Shown: one piece after another, positions 23,416 to 34,550 of the stretch
Layout of the letters: every line of letters begins with the position of its first letter
How positions within the stretch are numbered: position 1 is the stretch's first letter
NCBI GenBank assembly: GCA_001465935.1
Contig: LNKV01000062.1
Coordinates: 99,947-163,946 of the forward strand
DNA: 64,000 bases
Direction: 5' to 3'
Origin: Clarireedia homoeocarpa
Lineage: Eukaryota > Ascomycota > Leotiomycetes > Helotiales > Rutstroemiaceae
The notes under the pieces: generated by a model
Databases searched by the model: none
What the model was told of the DNA's origin: nothing
What the model saw: the letters and a program-made list of their open reading frames with translations, nothing else
Position numbers and translations under genes: made by a program

Positions 23416-26177
23416 CTATGATAGCGGCGTCAGACCATATTTGTCCTTGGCCTCTAGATCAGCACCTTTCTCAAGTAGCTGTTCTACTACAGCAGTATGC
23501 CCGCTTTTTGCCGCCCATAATAACGGCGTCTGACTGTATTTGTCCTTGGCCTCTAGATCATTCCGAAAATCAATTTTAATCGGATATTGCTTAAGCAGAA
23601 AGATCTCTATTGCCCCCTCAAGTCCTAGAGCAGATAACAAACAAAGTGGGGGCCCATCCGCAGGAATCATATTATGCTTACCATAAATTGTAACCCATTC
23701 TCTGCAGTGTTTGAGTAGACAAATATCAGTTGTTCTTGCTGCTTCTGCTGCTTGGAAATCTTTTGCCGACTGATGGTAGTGGTCTACCCAGTAATTGGCG
23801 GAGTAGTCAAGTAGTGAGTCATTCGTCTTTGCAAAGTTTGAATGGAGATAGAAGATGCATACTTTTGCCAAAACCGAATTAGCGTTCATCAAGTCAATTG
23901 AATGCTTCCAATAGTATGGGAGGGTCGTCCCAGAGTCTGGCGTGTCCTTGGCTTTCCGATTCTCATTATTGGGGTTATGAGCAGTTGGGACTAGAAACTC
24001 TCTAACTGTTTGATGGAGAAGATAAAGTCTGTCATCGACACGAACAACAAGGAGACCGCAACAATCCCGGATTATATCCCACATTCTCTCTTTCATTTCG
24101 ATGTCATCAGCTGTAACCTGGTAAGATGGCTGATACTCTGCAAATGGCAGAGCTATAGACATTTCTTGAAGAGTAAGCGGTCTTCTTGCTGCTACAACCA
24201 TTTGCAAGATAGTTTGAGTCCTTTTAAGGTCTTGGTTGCCCTGGCCTTGCGTTTTTAGCCTACTTAGAATCTTTTCGTAAGCGTCATCGATGTTCTTTGG
24301 CGGGTTTTTGATAAAGTTCTCGATATAATTCTTGTCAATAGTAGATGTATTTTTCAAGAGATCATCGAAAACAAGAGTTATCCACAGATAAGTACGTCCC
24401 GGAGCAGTACCCAAATTCGTTTTCATCAAATTTGCTATCGGCGTCGCTAGATGGAAAGTATCACAAATATGATCGATACGTTTGTCAACAACGATCTTGA
24501 TCTCCTTTTCAATATCGTTTGCAACGTCATCTTCTTCACCAGCAAGACGGATTTCAGGAAGCTGGTGTCCCCAAACATAAGAGAACTTCGATTGTATTAT
24601 GTCTCCATATGGTCGACTAGTCAAAAAAACCTTGAGAAGGCATGATACTTTGTTCTGCCGACTTCGGTAGAAATCGTTTATAGCATCGATGAGTTCGTTC
24701 CTATCCTTTTGCCGGCATTCATCTAAGGCATCAAGAACGCAAATTACCTCTCCAGCGTCAGGATGAAGAGCGGCCTCAGTAAAAGTCTTCCAGAGGTTGG
24801 AAACAGAGCCAAAAAAGCTCGCTTTACCAACGGTCTCAAAATGGCGTAGAGCAGAATTGGCTAGAGGAGTACAGCCACTCGATTCAGAGATGTACAGAAG
24901 CTGATGAAGGAGAGTGCAAAGTGCTCCGGTAGCGCTCTTCTGATGTTCAAAATCATCCTTGAAGAAAAAATAGCACACAGCTCGATCTGTGGACCTCGGC
25001 AAGACGGTGTCGATAAGATGTTTTGACAGTACAGATTTTCCGCTTCCTGGATAAGCGGTCAAGAGGAGAAGAGGAGACCGAGAGTCCGGATTGCCCGGAG
25101 ATTCCCATTCTTTGAACTTATCATGATTTGTAAACCACTTACAAGTACCTTTCTCCGGAGGCTTAACTCGATCTTTGCTGGACGTGTAGCTATCTCCGCC
25201 TGGCCATGCATGCTCATGAAGTTCTGTGAGAAATGCACTGACTCTCTCTCTGCGGGTTTCGGTTTTTTGGTGAAGAGTCGCGGTCTGCTGTGCCAATCGG
25301 TCCTTTTCCAGGTCTTCCTTGATCGTTCGAACTTCCATCCAGCCAATGACTATAGAATGATCTCTCACATGAGCCTCGGCATTTTTTATTTCGGATAGCA
25401 AAACATCCCATTCACCCTGGCGAAACATGTCTTTCAGTTTCTGAGCGATGGGATTCTTTTTAAGGTGACAAGCTGCCCGGGCTAGGAATTCAATTATATG
25501 GGAGCATAGTTTCGTCATGGATTCCTTGACTACCACCTCTTGTGCCTTGGTCCAATGCAGATTCTCGTTCTTCGCAAGACGGTAAATCACGTGTGGAATC
25601 TCATTCAGACCTTTGAAGAGAAAGTCTTTCTGACTGCTAGCTTGAACATAAAGCTATCTGAGTATCAGCATCTGATATATAGCCGTAATAGGGAACTTAC
25701 CGATAAAACAAACATTGCACCAGCACACGCTATTGAAGCCGGGAGGCATGGTTGAGCAGCAGTGGAAATGATCTCTTTCGCCTTTAAGATACGACCGGCC
25801 GCATTCTTCAGGACACTAGCAGCTTGATCCGACTTGTTGGCCTCTTCAAAACTCTTGGACTTAGACTTAATGAAAGCGGAGATCTGTTCCTGCTTCTTGG
25901 AAGTATCAGAACTGTCGAGATCTATCGATTCAGATTTTAAGATGTCGTAAAACGCATCTAGAAGTTGATTCTTTTTTAGGTCCTTTCTCAGTTCAACTTC
26001 CGCAATCTCCCACATATTGTCTTTTTGGGACGAGTCAGTGACATCTGGATTCGAGGCTGGCGACTGTGCACGGCTAGGCTGAGAAGATCGCTTTGGGGGA
26101 AATAGGCCCCGCAGCTTGCGGGACTGGTCCCGCAACCATTGGGTCTTGCTGCGACCAGCGGCTTGTCTTTCGCTCAT
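23416..26177 (-). CDS. NACHT-ankyrin NLR-like protein, truncated
   Basis: This is a fungal NLR-like signal-transduction ATPase, a class tied to heterokaryon incompatibility and immunity-like responses. Exon 1 is 25701-26177, starting at MSERQAAGRSK. Exon 2 is 23416-25653, after a 47-bp GTAAGT/ATAG intron; together they encode 904 residues. The first 330 or so residues match the NWD-like N-terminal region of such proteins. NACHT follows, with P-loop TAYPGSGKSVLSK (Gly-Lys-Ser near 364-366), Walker B VICVLDALDEC (about 462-472) and the LTSRP motif, then a winged-helix part with LLHQTVREFL. The protein stops in the second C-terminal ankyrin repeat. There TPLS is followed by TAG where sister repeats read TPLSWAA, a Trp-to-stop G-to-A transition. 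About 60 bp further on, the array is cut by the LTR element. A truncated NACHT protein could still be made, but the full receptor is lost. Confidence 0.88.
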
Positions 26178-26947
26178 TGTGGAAAGATTAGGGAGGAAGT
26201 TTTTATAATAAAGCGAAGTCAAAGTGTCTTCACCTCTGGTACAGAGACAAGAAAGGTACCAACGTCTATCGGTGTACCTTCAGAGAAAAGGGTACACTAA
26301 GTAGGACGGTACCTAGAGACGATACAGTACGAAAGGAACCAAGAGTAGGTTGGGGTGGTTCGCTTAGGGGTGGCTTATCTTTCTTATCAGCTCGCTTAGC
26401 AGTCTGATCAGGTGGTGATTTTGCTAGAGATACTCGTTCGTTTATTAGCTGGTTAGGATTTCTGATTTCGCTTACTACAGTAGTTATGCAGATCATCTCC
26501 ACAATTAATCAATATTCTCACACACGCTTCTTTCCAAGAGTACCCTTAGTAGAAACTCAGACAGCGACCACGTGATGTCCCAGCACTCCCAGACGTCCCA
26601 GACAGGATAGGATGTCTAGGACAACAGAGAACAAAGGTCTATATAACTAGATATTTTTCCTTATTATATAGAGCTTCGTACTCAACCTTTAGTTAAAACT
26701 TGTTACCTACTATTATATTTATCGATCCCCTATATAATTGTTTTCAACAATAAACCTACGATAATACTATTAGTCGCCCACTGCTAGTATCCCGTGACCT
26801 GACCACTTCCACGTGACTCAGAAGACAAGATTTGTAACACGTTCCTCCAAGAGTTCTCCTAGGACCCTAATAGTCCTTGAGCCTAAGGTCTCTTGGTCAT
26901 ATGCTCCAATAGCCCTGGGGTTATAGCACTTGAATAGGAGTGTAAGT
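26178..26947. other. Upstream region of the NLR-like gene
   Basis: No gene is supported. This stretch should hold the NLR promoter. The part around 26,630-26,780 is A/T-rich with TpA-biased sequence typical of RIP, and may be an old repeat remnant. Confidence 0.5.
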
Positions 26948-27155
26948 GCTTTTGTTTCAATTCTCGATCATATATTCGGTACTTATACCGAGGGTAAACT
27001 CCACGCAGTTGTGTTTTCTCCCCTTCCGTTCTTACCTTATAAGCACCAGCCTCACTATTTTTCATAGTCCAATCCAGTCTATTATATCTTTCAAACGCAA
27101 CTATATATTTATCACTAATAGTGCAGGCAGGATACAAGAGAAGTTATATGAGATA
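26948..27155. repeat. Segmental duplication, RIP-marked copy
   Basis: From GCTTTTGTTTCAATTCTCGA to ATATGAGATA this 208-bp segment is a diverged copy of 27,670-27,914. Most mismatches are C here changed to T relative to the other copy, as expected of RIP. It lacks the GGATATATATAGTACCAAG insert of the other copy. Confidence 0.85.
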
Positions 27156-27669
27156 AAATTGTCACTTCTCTAGAAGTGGCGTCACTTTTGGAATTTTCAC
27201 GCCACAGAACACCAGCAACCAGTATAAACAAAGCAGAGTGTAGGAAATGGAAACGGGGATAAATGCCGGACTGAGACATTCAGATACGGTGATACGATTG
27301 TTTATCTATATATTCGTTACTTCTTATATTATCTATCATATCATATCAAATCAGTGTTGAACAGGGGTGACTGGATACGGGCTCTTGAATGAAACTTTGA
27401 CTGACGAATTCGAGAAAATCGCGTTACATATTATGGCAGCAGTAAATCTGTGCTCATAGTACGGATCTTTCCTTTTCGTAATATATATAATAATTTTTTT
27501 TTTTGGATATGGCTGATACACATTCTTACTATTTACATGTGACGTCCGAATTTCAATTTGCGAGCATCGCTTCCGTGATCGTGATCGCAATCGTAGTGTA
27601 CCTAGGCGGATATGATGGATTTCAGCACTCGCTAACCGACAAGAATGCATACGCCTTTATTATGCAAAA

Positions 27670-27914
27670 GCTTTTGTTTCAATTCTCGATCATATGTTCA
27701 GTACGCATATTACTTGTACCAAGGGATATATATAGTACCAAGGGATATATATATATTAAACTCCACGTAGTTGTGTTTTCTCCCCTTCCGTTCTTACCTT
27801 ACAAGCACTAGCCCCACCATTTTTCACAGTCAAATCCAGTCCATCACATCTTTCAAACACAACCACATATTTATCACCAATAGTGCAGGACACAAGAAAA
27901 GTTACATGAGATAA
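27670..27914. repeat. Segmental duplication, better-preserved copy
   Basis: A 245-bp copy of the segment at 26,948-27,155, containing an extra duplicated ACCAAGGGATATATATA unit. It ends only 43 bp upstream of the amidohydrolase start codon, so it forms most of that gene's proximal promoter. Both copies keep an open minus-strand frame (GDKYVVVFERCDGLDLTVKN here) followed by a GTAAGA donor-like site, so the duplicated piece may derive from an exon of an unknown gene. Confidence 0.85.
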
Positions 27915-27957
27915 TCCCAATCCACCCACCATCAAACTCAAAGAGACCCCCGCATCC

Positions 27958-29261
27958 ATGTCCCCCCTTCTCCCCAAAGCCCCCCTACCACTCACCCGCC
28001 TCCGCCCTCTACTTCTCTCATCCCTCCCCCGCATTTCCCACCACCAACCCCACCAATACAGACCCAACACCACACATACACACGAACAGACACAATCCCT
28101 CGCTAAGTTGCTCTCCCTTGCACCCCGCATCTATGACAACCACACGCACATCTGCGACCCTGTCCGTTTCCCCGTTTCCAAAAGCGCTACTTATCGTCCG
28201 CATGCGGCGAAGCTGGAGGATCTTTGGGGGTTGCATAGGGAGTTGGGGTTTGATGGTGATAAGCACAAGGCGAAGATTGTGCTGGTGCAGCCGTCGACTT
28301 ATGGGTTGGATAACTCGTGTTTGTTGAAGGGGTTGGAAGTGCTGGGCCCGGAGAGGGGGTGGGGTGTTGTGGTTGTGGATCCGGTGGAGAGGATGAAGGG
28401 GAGTTGGGAGGGAAAGGAAGGGGAGATAGAGATGGGAAAGGGGTTGAGGGAGTTGGGGGAGTGGTGGGATAGAGGGGTTAGGGGAGTGAGGATTAATCTT
28501 AAGGTGAGTACCTTTTTTTCGATATGATTTGGAAAGTGATGAATAGATTGGATAGCTTATTCATCTTCTCGTCATGTTATATAACATATAGAGAACAAAC
28601 TGAGAGATTGTCCCAAGGTTCGTGAACTCGTCATATTAAGCTTCTCCAGTCCGTAGGAAAAACACTCTCACGAAACGAGCTCGAAGCTCTAATAATCTCA
28701 TATGCCAAACTCCTCAGAGCCGCCCCAGGGGGTTCCTGGTCCCTCCAAATCCACGCCGACCTCGCCAGCATGGTCGACCTCAGCTCATTCATCCACCACC
28801 TGTCCGGCATCTGCACCATCTGCATCGACCATTTCGGCTGCCCTGCTTTCCCCCGCGTCACAATAAAAAACCAGCCACATGACCTACGCAGCCTCACCGG
28901 CTGGGAGGAACTGAAAACCATGATGCGCGACCATAACGTCTTCGTCAAGATCTCAGCCCCGTATCGGATTGCCGGTGCGCGCTGGGGTGATATCGAGGCC
29001 TTGACGAAGGAGTTGCTGAATGTGAAGGAGGGGAAACAGGTTATCTGGGCGAGCGATTGGCCCCATACGAGGTTTGAGGGGCAGGTAAATGTGGCGGAGT
29101 GGGTGGCGAGCTGTGTGCAGTGGTGTGAGGGGGATGAGCAGTTGGTGAAGAGGCTTTTTTGGGAGAATGCGAGGAGAATGTGGGAGGGAGAGGAGGAAAA
29201 AGAGAGTTCGTGGGGCTCGTTGGTGGGTTTTATACCTATACCGTTGTTTGATATCTTCTAG
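27958..29261 (+). CDS. Amidohydrolase-family (TIM-barrel) metal-dependent hydrolase
   Basis: This is an amidohydrolase_2 protein (COG3618-like; relatives include 2-pyrone-4,6-dicarboxylate hydrolases), so a lactone or dicarboxylate substrate is possible. Exon 1 is 27958-28503 and exon 2 is 28650-29261. The 146-bp phase-0 intron starts GTGAGTACC and ends CTCCAG, giving 385 residues. The first 50 residues are Pro/Leu/Arg-rich and look like an organelle-targeting extension. Metal-site motifs appear in order: YDNHTHICDP (His62, His64), LQIHAD, CIDHFGCPAF and WASDWPHTRF with the barrel-end Asp. The RINLK strand at the splice junction matches the family. The C-terminal LFWENARRMW is also typical. 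The gene looks intact. Confidence 0.88.
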
Positions 29262-30791
29262 ATTATGGATTGTGAGGGCGGGTGGGGGTATTTGTATCAC
29301 TGTTTTTAAATTTTGAGACAGGTTTATGCAATTATAGATAGGAAAAGTGTGCTTTTTAAGATGCATTTGATGGCAGCTTTTGTTTCTTTGGGTGTAGGTG
29401 ATACATTTCCAAACACCAATCGAGCGAACGCTGGCGATAACTCGTCTCAAAAATCTCACACAAACGCAAGATCTTGCATTTTCAGGCCCCCGAAATTTGG
29501 CATCCCTTTCCCAATGGTCAGAAAGCATAAGGATATCATATTACTGATGACCCAGTCTTTCATGCGGTAGTCCCGCTGCGTTTACCAACTCTCTCTTCCT
29601 TCTCCTTTCTCCTCGTATTTCATGGTTAGCGTTGCTCTGCAAAATTGAAATTGGTTACTCTGTAGATTTTAATTGGCCTCGAGATCATTGTGTTTCACAA
29701 CATGTGACGTTGAAATCACCAAATGGCTCCCTATGGGAAGATTCAGATAGAATGAACTATCGGTTTAGCGAATATCATGCCGCGCAATACAGTTTATATA
29801 TACAGAGCACTAAAATAGTCTATCTAATCACTAGTTGTTAGTAGGTATACAGTAGCTGTTAAGGAAGTTAGTATAAACTAGGCTTAGAAGTACTATTGTA
29901 GTATATCTAAGTATCTGTAGTGACCTTTATATTCTTATCTCTAATTAGTTAGAACTTGTATAATACATCCTCTTTTTCCCACTTTTTTACTGCAGCCCAA
30001 GTTTCTATCATAGTCTTAGAACTACTCACCCAGTCTAAAGCGCACTATTTCAATCTTCAAACTCGTACCCTCGCTTATCATCTGCAACTTCGGCTTTCAG
30101 CTCGTGCATCGATCACGACTTCTTTCCGAGCATGGATTCAGAGAAACACCCTCTTACTCAACCGGCCCCGTCCACCACTATTCCACTCCTCTGTCCCTTT
30201 CATCCAATCGAATCCGTAGACAAGCTGTCCAGAATCCGAAATGTTTCCGCCTTCCTCATTCGGCGGGTAATCGCAATCACAGTATTATGCCTGTGCATAA
30301 TCCGAGCCATATATGAACATTCCAGGGTTCGAGACGTACGTCGTTAATCGCCTTCTTGCACAGATCCCAAGTATCGGCATACTTATAAACATATGCACAG
30401 TTTCAGTTTTCAGTCTCGACAAGTACGCTGTATCTGAGTGGGATTGGGCGGTCTGGTCCAACTCCATCGCCGATTCGAGAGTTACAAAGAGCATAGTCCG
30501 TTATTTGGATTTCTCCAAAAGCCATGGAAAGTAGAATATGCACGGAGGAGGATCTAATCGCAGAGGGAATGGATGACAACATATCTTTCGGGTTCAAGAC
30601 GGGGTATTCCGCCTCCGTTATCTGATCGAGAACGGAGTGATATAATCTTCTTCATTTATCCTACAATCACTTTCGGTCACTTTGAGTTTATTTCTCGTCA
30701 TCTAACGGACCCCACTTTGGAGGTTTCACTTTAGGATAAGTACCACGCGCTGCTGTTGAACTTTTTTTTTCGTAAGGGAATTCTTTTACAG
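29262..30791. other. Spacer with weak small-ORF candidates
   Basis: No confident gene. The A/T-rich part near 29,800-29,950 looks mildly RIP-affected. One short frame at 30132-30347 is listed separately; other frames here have no recognisable content. Confidence 0.45.
30132..30347 (+). CDS. Possible small membrane protein (weak)
   Basis: A 71-codon frame from ATG (MDSEKHPLTQPAP) with a hydrophobic segment near residues 45-62 (VIAITVLCLCII) and a basic tail. Overlapping frames are also open and I recognise no family, so this may be chance. Confidence 0.2.
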   Translation: MDSEKHPLTQPAPSTTIPLLCPFHPIESVDKLSRIRNVSAFLIRRVIAITVLCLCIIRAIYEHSRVRDVRR

Positions 30792-31058
30792 TCATGTTGT
30801 ATTCGGTAGCGTGATAGCTGTATGGACTTTGATTTCCATCCCGCTTGGACGCTGGGTTGCGTGAAATGGTGAACTGAAATTTGGCGCGAATGAAATCAGA
30901 AAGTCTTGTGAAGATGTGGATGTTGATATGGAAAAGGCAGGTAGAACTACAAAGTATGACTTAGAACGGTGAATCAATGCTATTTTGTTAGAAAGAGGGG
31001 ATGCTGAACAGATGGAGAGGAAGAGGAAGAAGACAGTTATTGATCCTATTTCAAACAT
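30792..31058 (-). CDS. Possible small secreted protein (weak)
   Basis: An 88-codon frame starting MFEIGSITVFFLFLSICSAS, which has the shape of a cleavable signal peptide. The remainder is Ser/Thr-rich and lacks cysteines, unlike most small secreted effectors. No family is recognised and no intron is evident. Confidence 0.22.
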   Translation of the reverse strand: MFEIGSITVFFLFLSICSASPLSNKIALIHRSKSYFVVLPAFSISTSTSSQDFLISFAPNFSSPFHATQRPSGMEIKVHTAITLPNTT

Positions 31059-31495
31059 GCTTTGCTTTTAGGTACATTCCGAAGCAATGAACTAAGCATT
31101 TGGAAGCTTCGTTCATCCACATGTTTTCATAAAGTGTTAGCCAGCCATTGCGATACTTTGGCAGTGCAGAAGGTTGTGATAGTTTCAATTCTTGAACACC
31201 AGAATGTGCAATATTGTAACAGTTCCCACGATCCAAGGAGGTCTTTCTGATTTTTGGAATATTATTTGAACACCTGGACGGATTAACATAGTGTATTTAG
31301 ATAGACGCTGTACTTGAATTTTCTGACCATGATGAGGAAGGGATGTTTGTGGATTTAGTTCTTGGGCTGTAGTTATTTATAAAATTCTTAGATCTTGATT
31401 CGAACCTAAGACGTCAAGTATTTGGACTATCGAGTTCACGTCTGCATCCCATGGTCGTTATCCAAGACATACGTCTGATCAGAGTCAAAGCACAT

Positions 31496-32368
31496 CTAGT
31501 AGATAGGAACCTTGAATGCATCAAAAGTGTAAGTCCAGCTCTCAATAGAAGCCTCATCAGTAACACAGTCAAAATTAGTGTTGTTGCTCTTCCAGAGAGG
31601 GCGATTAGGCCATTGGCAAAGCATCTGAGTCTCCCCAGCATAGGTACCGGAAGAAACAGTGGCGTTAAGAGCAGATGGCTTGACTCCGTTTTCAACCCAA
31701 TTGATCATGGTTGCCATGTTGTCCTCGGGCCAGGGAACGGGTTGCAGAGAGTTGGTTCAGCAGTGGACTGCACCTGGAATCAGGTAGAATTGGTACCAGT
31801 CTTGGAGTGCCGCAATGGCCTCCTCGTCGGTAGCATTGGGGTACATGATGGAGCGGATGGATTGCCAGTAGTGTACGGATGAGGCTGCGAGAATACTTTG
31901 ATCGGATTCTCCGTGGTAGTGGAATAGTTTACCACCAGAGGATTGGAAAGGAGTCAAATCAAGAAGAGTGGTTTGCAAGGTATCCATAACCGATATTCAT
32001 CCACTCAACAAGGGTATCGTATGTTACGTTGTTTAAGTCTGAAAGACTGTCCAAATCAAGTAATTGCACAAACTTGGTGACGTATTATTCTCCGGTGGAT
32101 GGTATGCTAAGTTTCCAGAAGCCAGTGGTATGTAGTATCGGCGCCTCCAAGATCGGAACCGATTCACCAAGAGAGGTAGGCGCGTTCGCCCTTGGATTTA
32201 TGGAGTCCATCATAAATAGCCTGAGCAAGGGCAACGCCCTCGGCGGTCACGGTTCCGTTCTGAGCCGGTGTAGTGCTGGTTGTGCTACCCTCTGCGCGCT
32301 TGCTGAATCCAAACCCCAGGGAAGTATTGGTGATCGCTGCGCAGTAATACTGTCCACCAATAATTCTG
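31496..32368 (-). pseudogene. Tannase/feruloyl esterase-like pseudogene, 5'-truncated
   Basis: This is the C-terminal half of a tannase-family alpha/beta hydrolase, which in plant-associated fungi releases phenolic acids from tannins or cell walls. Minus-strand blocks in order are TSLGFGFSKRAEG, VALAQAIYDGLHKSKGERAY, YVTKFVQLLDLDSLSDLNNV, GGKLFHYHGESDQSI and YLIPGAVHC, then WTYTFDAFKVPIY at the natural end. Lesions are stops after RAYLSW and near the STGE segment (about 32,090-32,180), a frame change just before MDTLQTTLLD (about 31,990), and a TGA after AVHC at about 31,754. No N-terminal half or signal peptide is found upstream; the similarity fades at about 32,368. Confidence 0.85.
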
Positions 32369-32515
32369 AGATAGCTCGTGAGTTAGGAGAACCAGAATTA
32401 GAGGCATATTCGCAGGTTAAAGCTGTGCATATCAATCTTGGGAACTTGTTATGACCTTGGATATAGCATTTGTGTATAGAGAGTTTAGTAGTTCATTAAC
32501 CACCCCTAATCTGTT

Positions 32516-34550
32516 TTACACCACCTCTCTAACCTTCGACAACAAAAACCCATCCTGCTGCAAAACCTGAAATACCCCCCTCGGATCATACTTCCCAGCA
32601 ATCTCCTTCAAAAACGCAATATTCTTAGCCGGATATTGTGCCAAAGGATTTTGATCCGCATAACAGTCATTCATATACACGAATGACAGGCTTGTCTTTC
32701 TAGGTGTACCAAACCTCATGAATGAATCACCGATGTCTTTCACGGCGCCAATAACAGTGTTATCGTCGCTCGCAGAGCTCCAATCTGTTACGGTTGTCCA
32801 CCCTAGTGTGGTGATTAGTATTACGGGTTGATTTATTGTGCGTGATTTATGGTTTGTGGAGGATACATACATTGATGGGCTTGGGACGGAATACCGATTG
32901 AGTTTCCTCCTCGCGCCTCCCCTGCTTTGACCAGTGATGGCGGAATGGTCTGAAGCGTGTATGTCATATTTACATTAACATTCTGCTGCGTCTGCAGAGC
33001 ATTTAGCGTGTCGATGAAATATGCGGACGTCTCATTATAGAGTTTTTCGTCGATCAAACTAGCTGCCGACCGATATAAATGTCTGAATCACCTGGTAAGC
33101 TCACTGCAAAGTCACCAATACGGGTCTATACACGTACCTGGCGGGTGTAGTGCTAAAAGAGCTAGCCAATATGCTGGTCAAAACAGACACAGTTGAGTTC
33201 GTCGGAGGAACAGCAACAACACCATTAGGAATCGCAGCAAACGGGGCGAAAGCCTCAGGGTACGTGGCGGGCGCCGCATATACCAAACCAATAGAGATAC
33301 CGGTATTCAGAATATTGAGGAGAACAGACGACTTCGTATCGGTCTGCGCGCCATTCTGCTGCCATTCTGTGAAAGCTGCTAGCACATTCGGTAGTTCAGA
33401 GAGAGCATAGCCAGTTGCTTGGAACCAGATATTCCTGACTGGGATCGTGTAGAGATCGAGTCTTGTTACGATGCCTGAGAGTTCTGGTTAGTATCTGGCG
33501 CTGCGATGGATGTGTGGTAGTCATGGGTAAGTACCAAAGTTTGGTCCTTCACCTTTCAGTGAGTAAAACAAATCTGTGTTTGTTTCCGCATTTGCGTTTG
33601 CGAGTTCACCGCTGGCAAGTACCACCTGCAAATTCTAGTTAACATAGGCTGATATACTATCTTTCCTCTCCTCAACTTACCTCGAAGTTCTTAACATTAT
33701 CAGCAGCAAGACCGTATTCAGATGAAAAATGCGACAAACCACCTAAGTTCATGGATTAGCGGCTCGAAACCTATCTTGTTTTTCTCATAGGATCTTTGAA
33801 TTACCTCCCAAGATCAGGCCAGCAACACCCACTTGAGGTATTCTACCGCCCACCACCGACACGCCATACGGATCAAGCGCTTCATAAACAGCACCCCACC
33901 TCTGACCTGGGCCAATGCTCGCAACTGAGTTGTCGGGACTAACAGTAATAGCATTCAAATTTGAGGTGGATATCAAAACGCCGCTGGATCCAATACTTGA
34001 GAAATCTGGATTGGGAGAGTGACCTCCACTACGAACGGCAAACGGAGTTTGGAGAAAACTGATGACTTTCATCATCAGAGAGACCTCCTCGGTAGATGCA
34101 GGCGAAACGACACATTGTGCGGGTAGCTGACAAGCCTCAGACCTATTTAGATGTGGGAGGATTTCTCAAACATCGTGTGGAGCGCGGGGTCAAAGACTGC
34201 CTACCAGTTTGCATCAATCACACTAGTATCCGATGAAGGTTCAGTGACGTTACTACCGAGTAGAAGCTTGAATTTCCAACATGCCAAAGTGTCAAAATGG
34301 GGAGCGAGCGTTTCTTTGCGGCAGGTGACGTATCATTGAACAAGAAGGTAGCAAGTCCATCATTCGCTACATAAGTCGATGAGATAGTGCTTGCAATTTC
34401 GTTGGAGACGTTGAGTGATTCAACGAATGTTGAAATTACAGCCTCCATGGTCATGTTTGTTGCTTGTCTGGGTTTGATGCTTGTGGAGTAGACAAGTGCT
34501 GCGAAGCAAGCGACTTGGAAGAAGAGAAGTTGCGGTGATGGGAAAAACAT
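32516..34550 (-). CDS. Secreted FAD-linked oxidase (PCMH/BBE type), apparent frameshift
   Basis: This is a berberine-bridge-type flavin oxidase. Seven exons can be placed: 34205-34550, 33805-34142, 33681-33742, 33535-33625, 33138-33474, 32871-33058 and 32516-32802, all with GT/AG introns of 55-79 bp. The start MFFPSPQLLFFQVACFAALV is a signal peptide. FAD-binding motifs include FAVRSGGHSPNPDFSS (the His typical of covalent flavin attachment) and GGRIPQVGVAGLILGGG. The BBE-like end is KNIAFLKEIAGKYDPRGVF. Exon lengths sum to 1,649 nt, two more than a multiple of three. The frame must change within exon 1 near 34,290-34,340, where FLFNDTSPAAKK is followed in another frame by HFDTLACWKFKLLLGSN. 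That implies a single-base indel (true mutation or sequence error), so function is doubtful. Confidence 0.82.
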
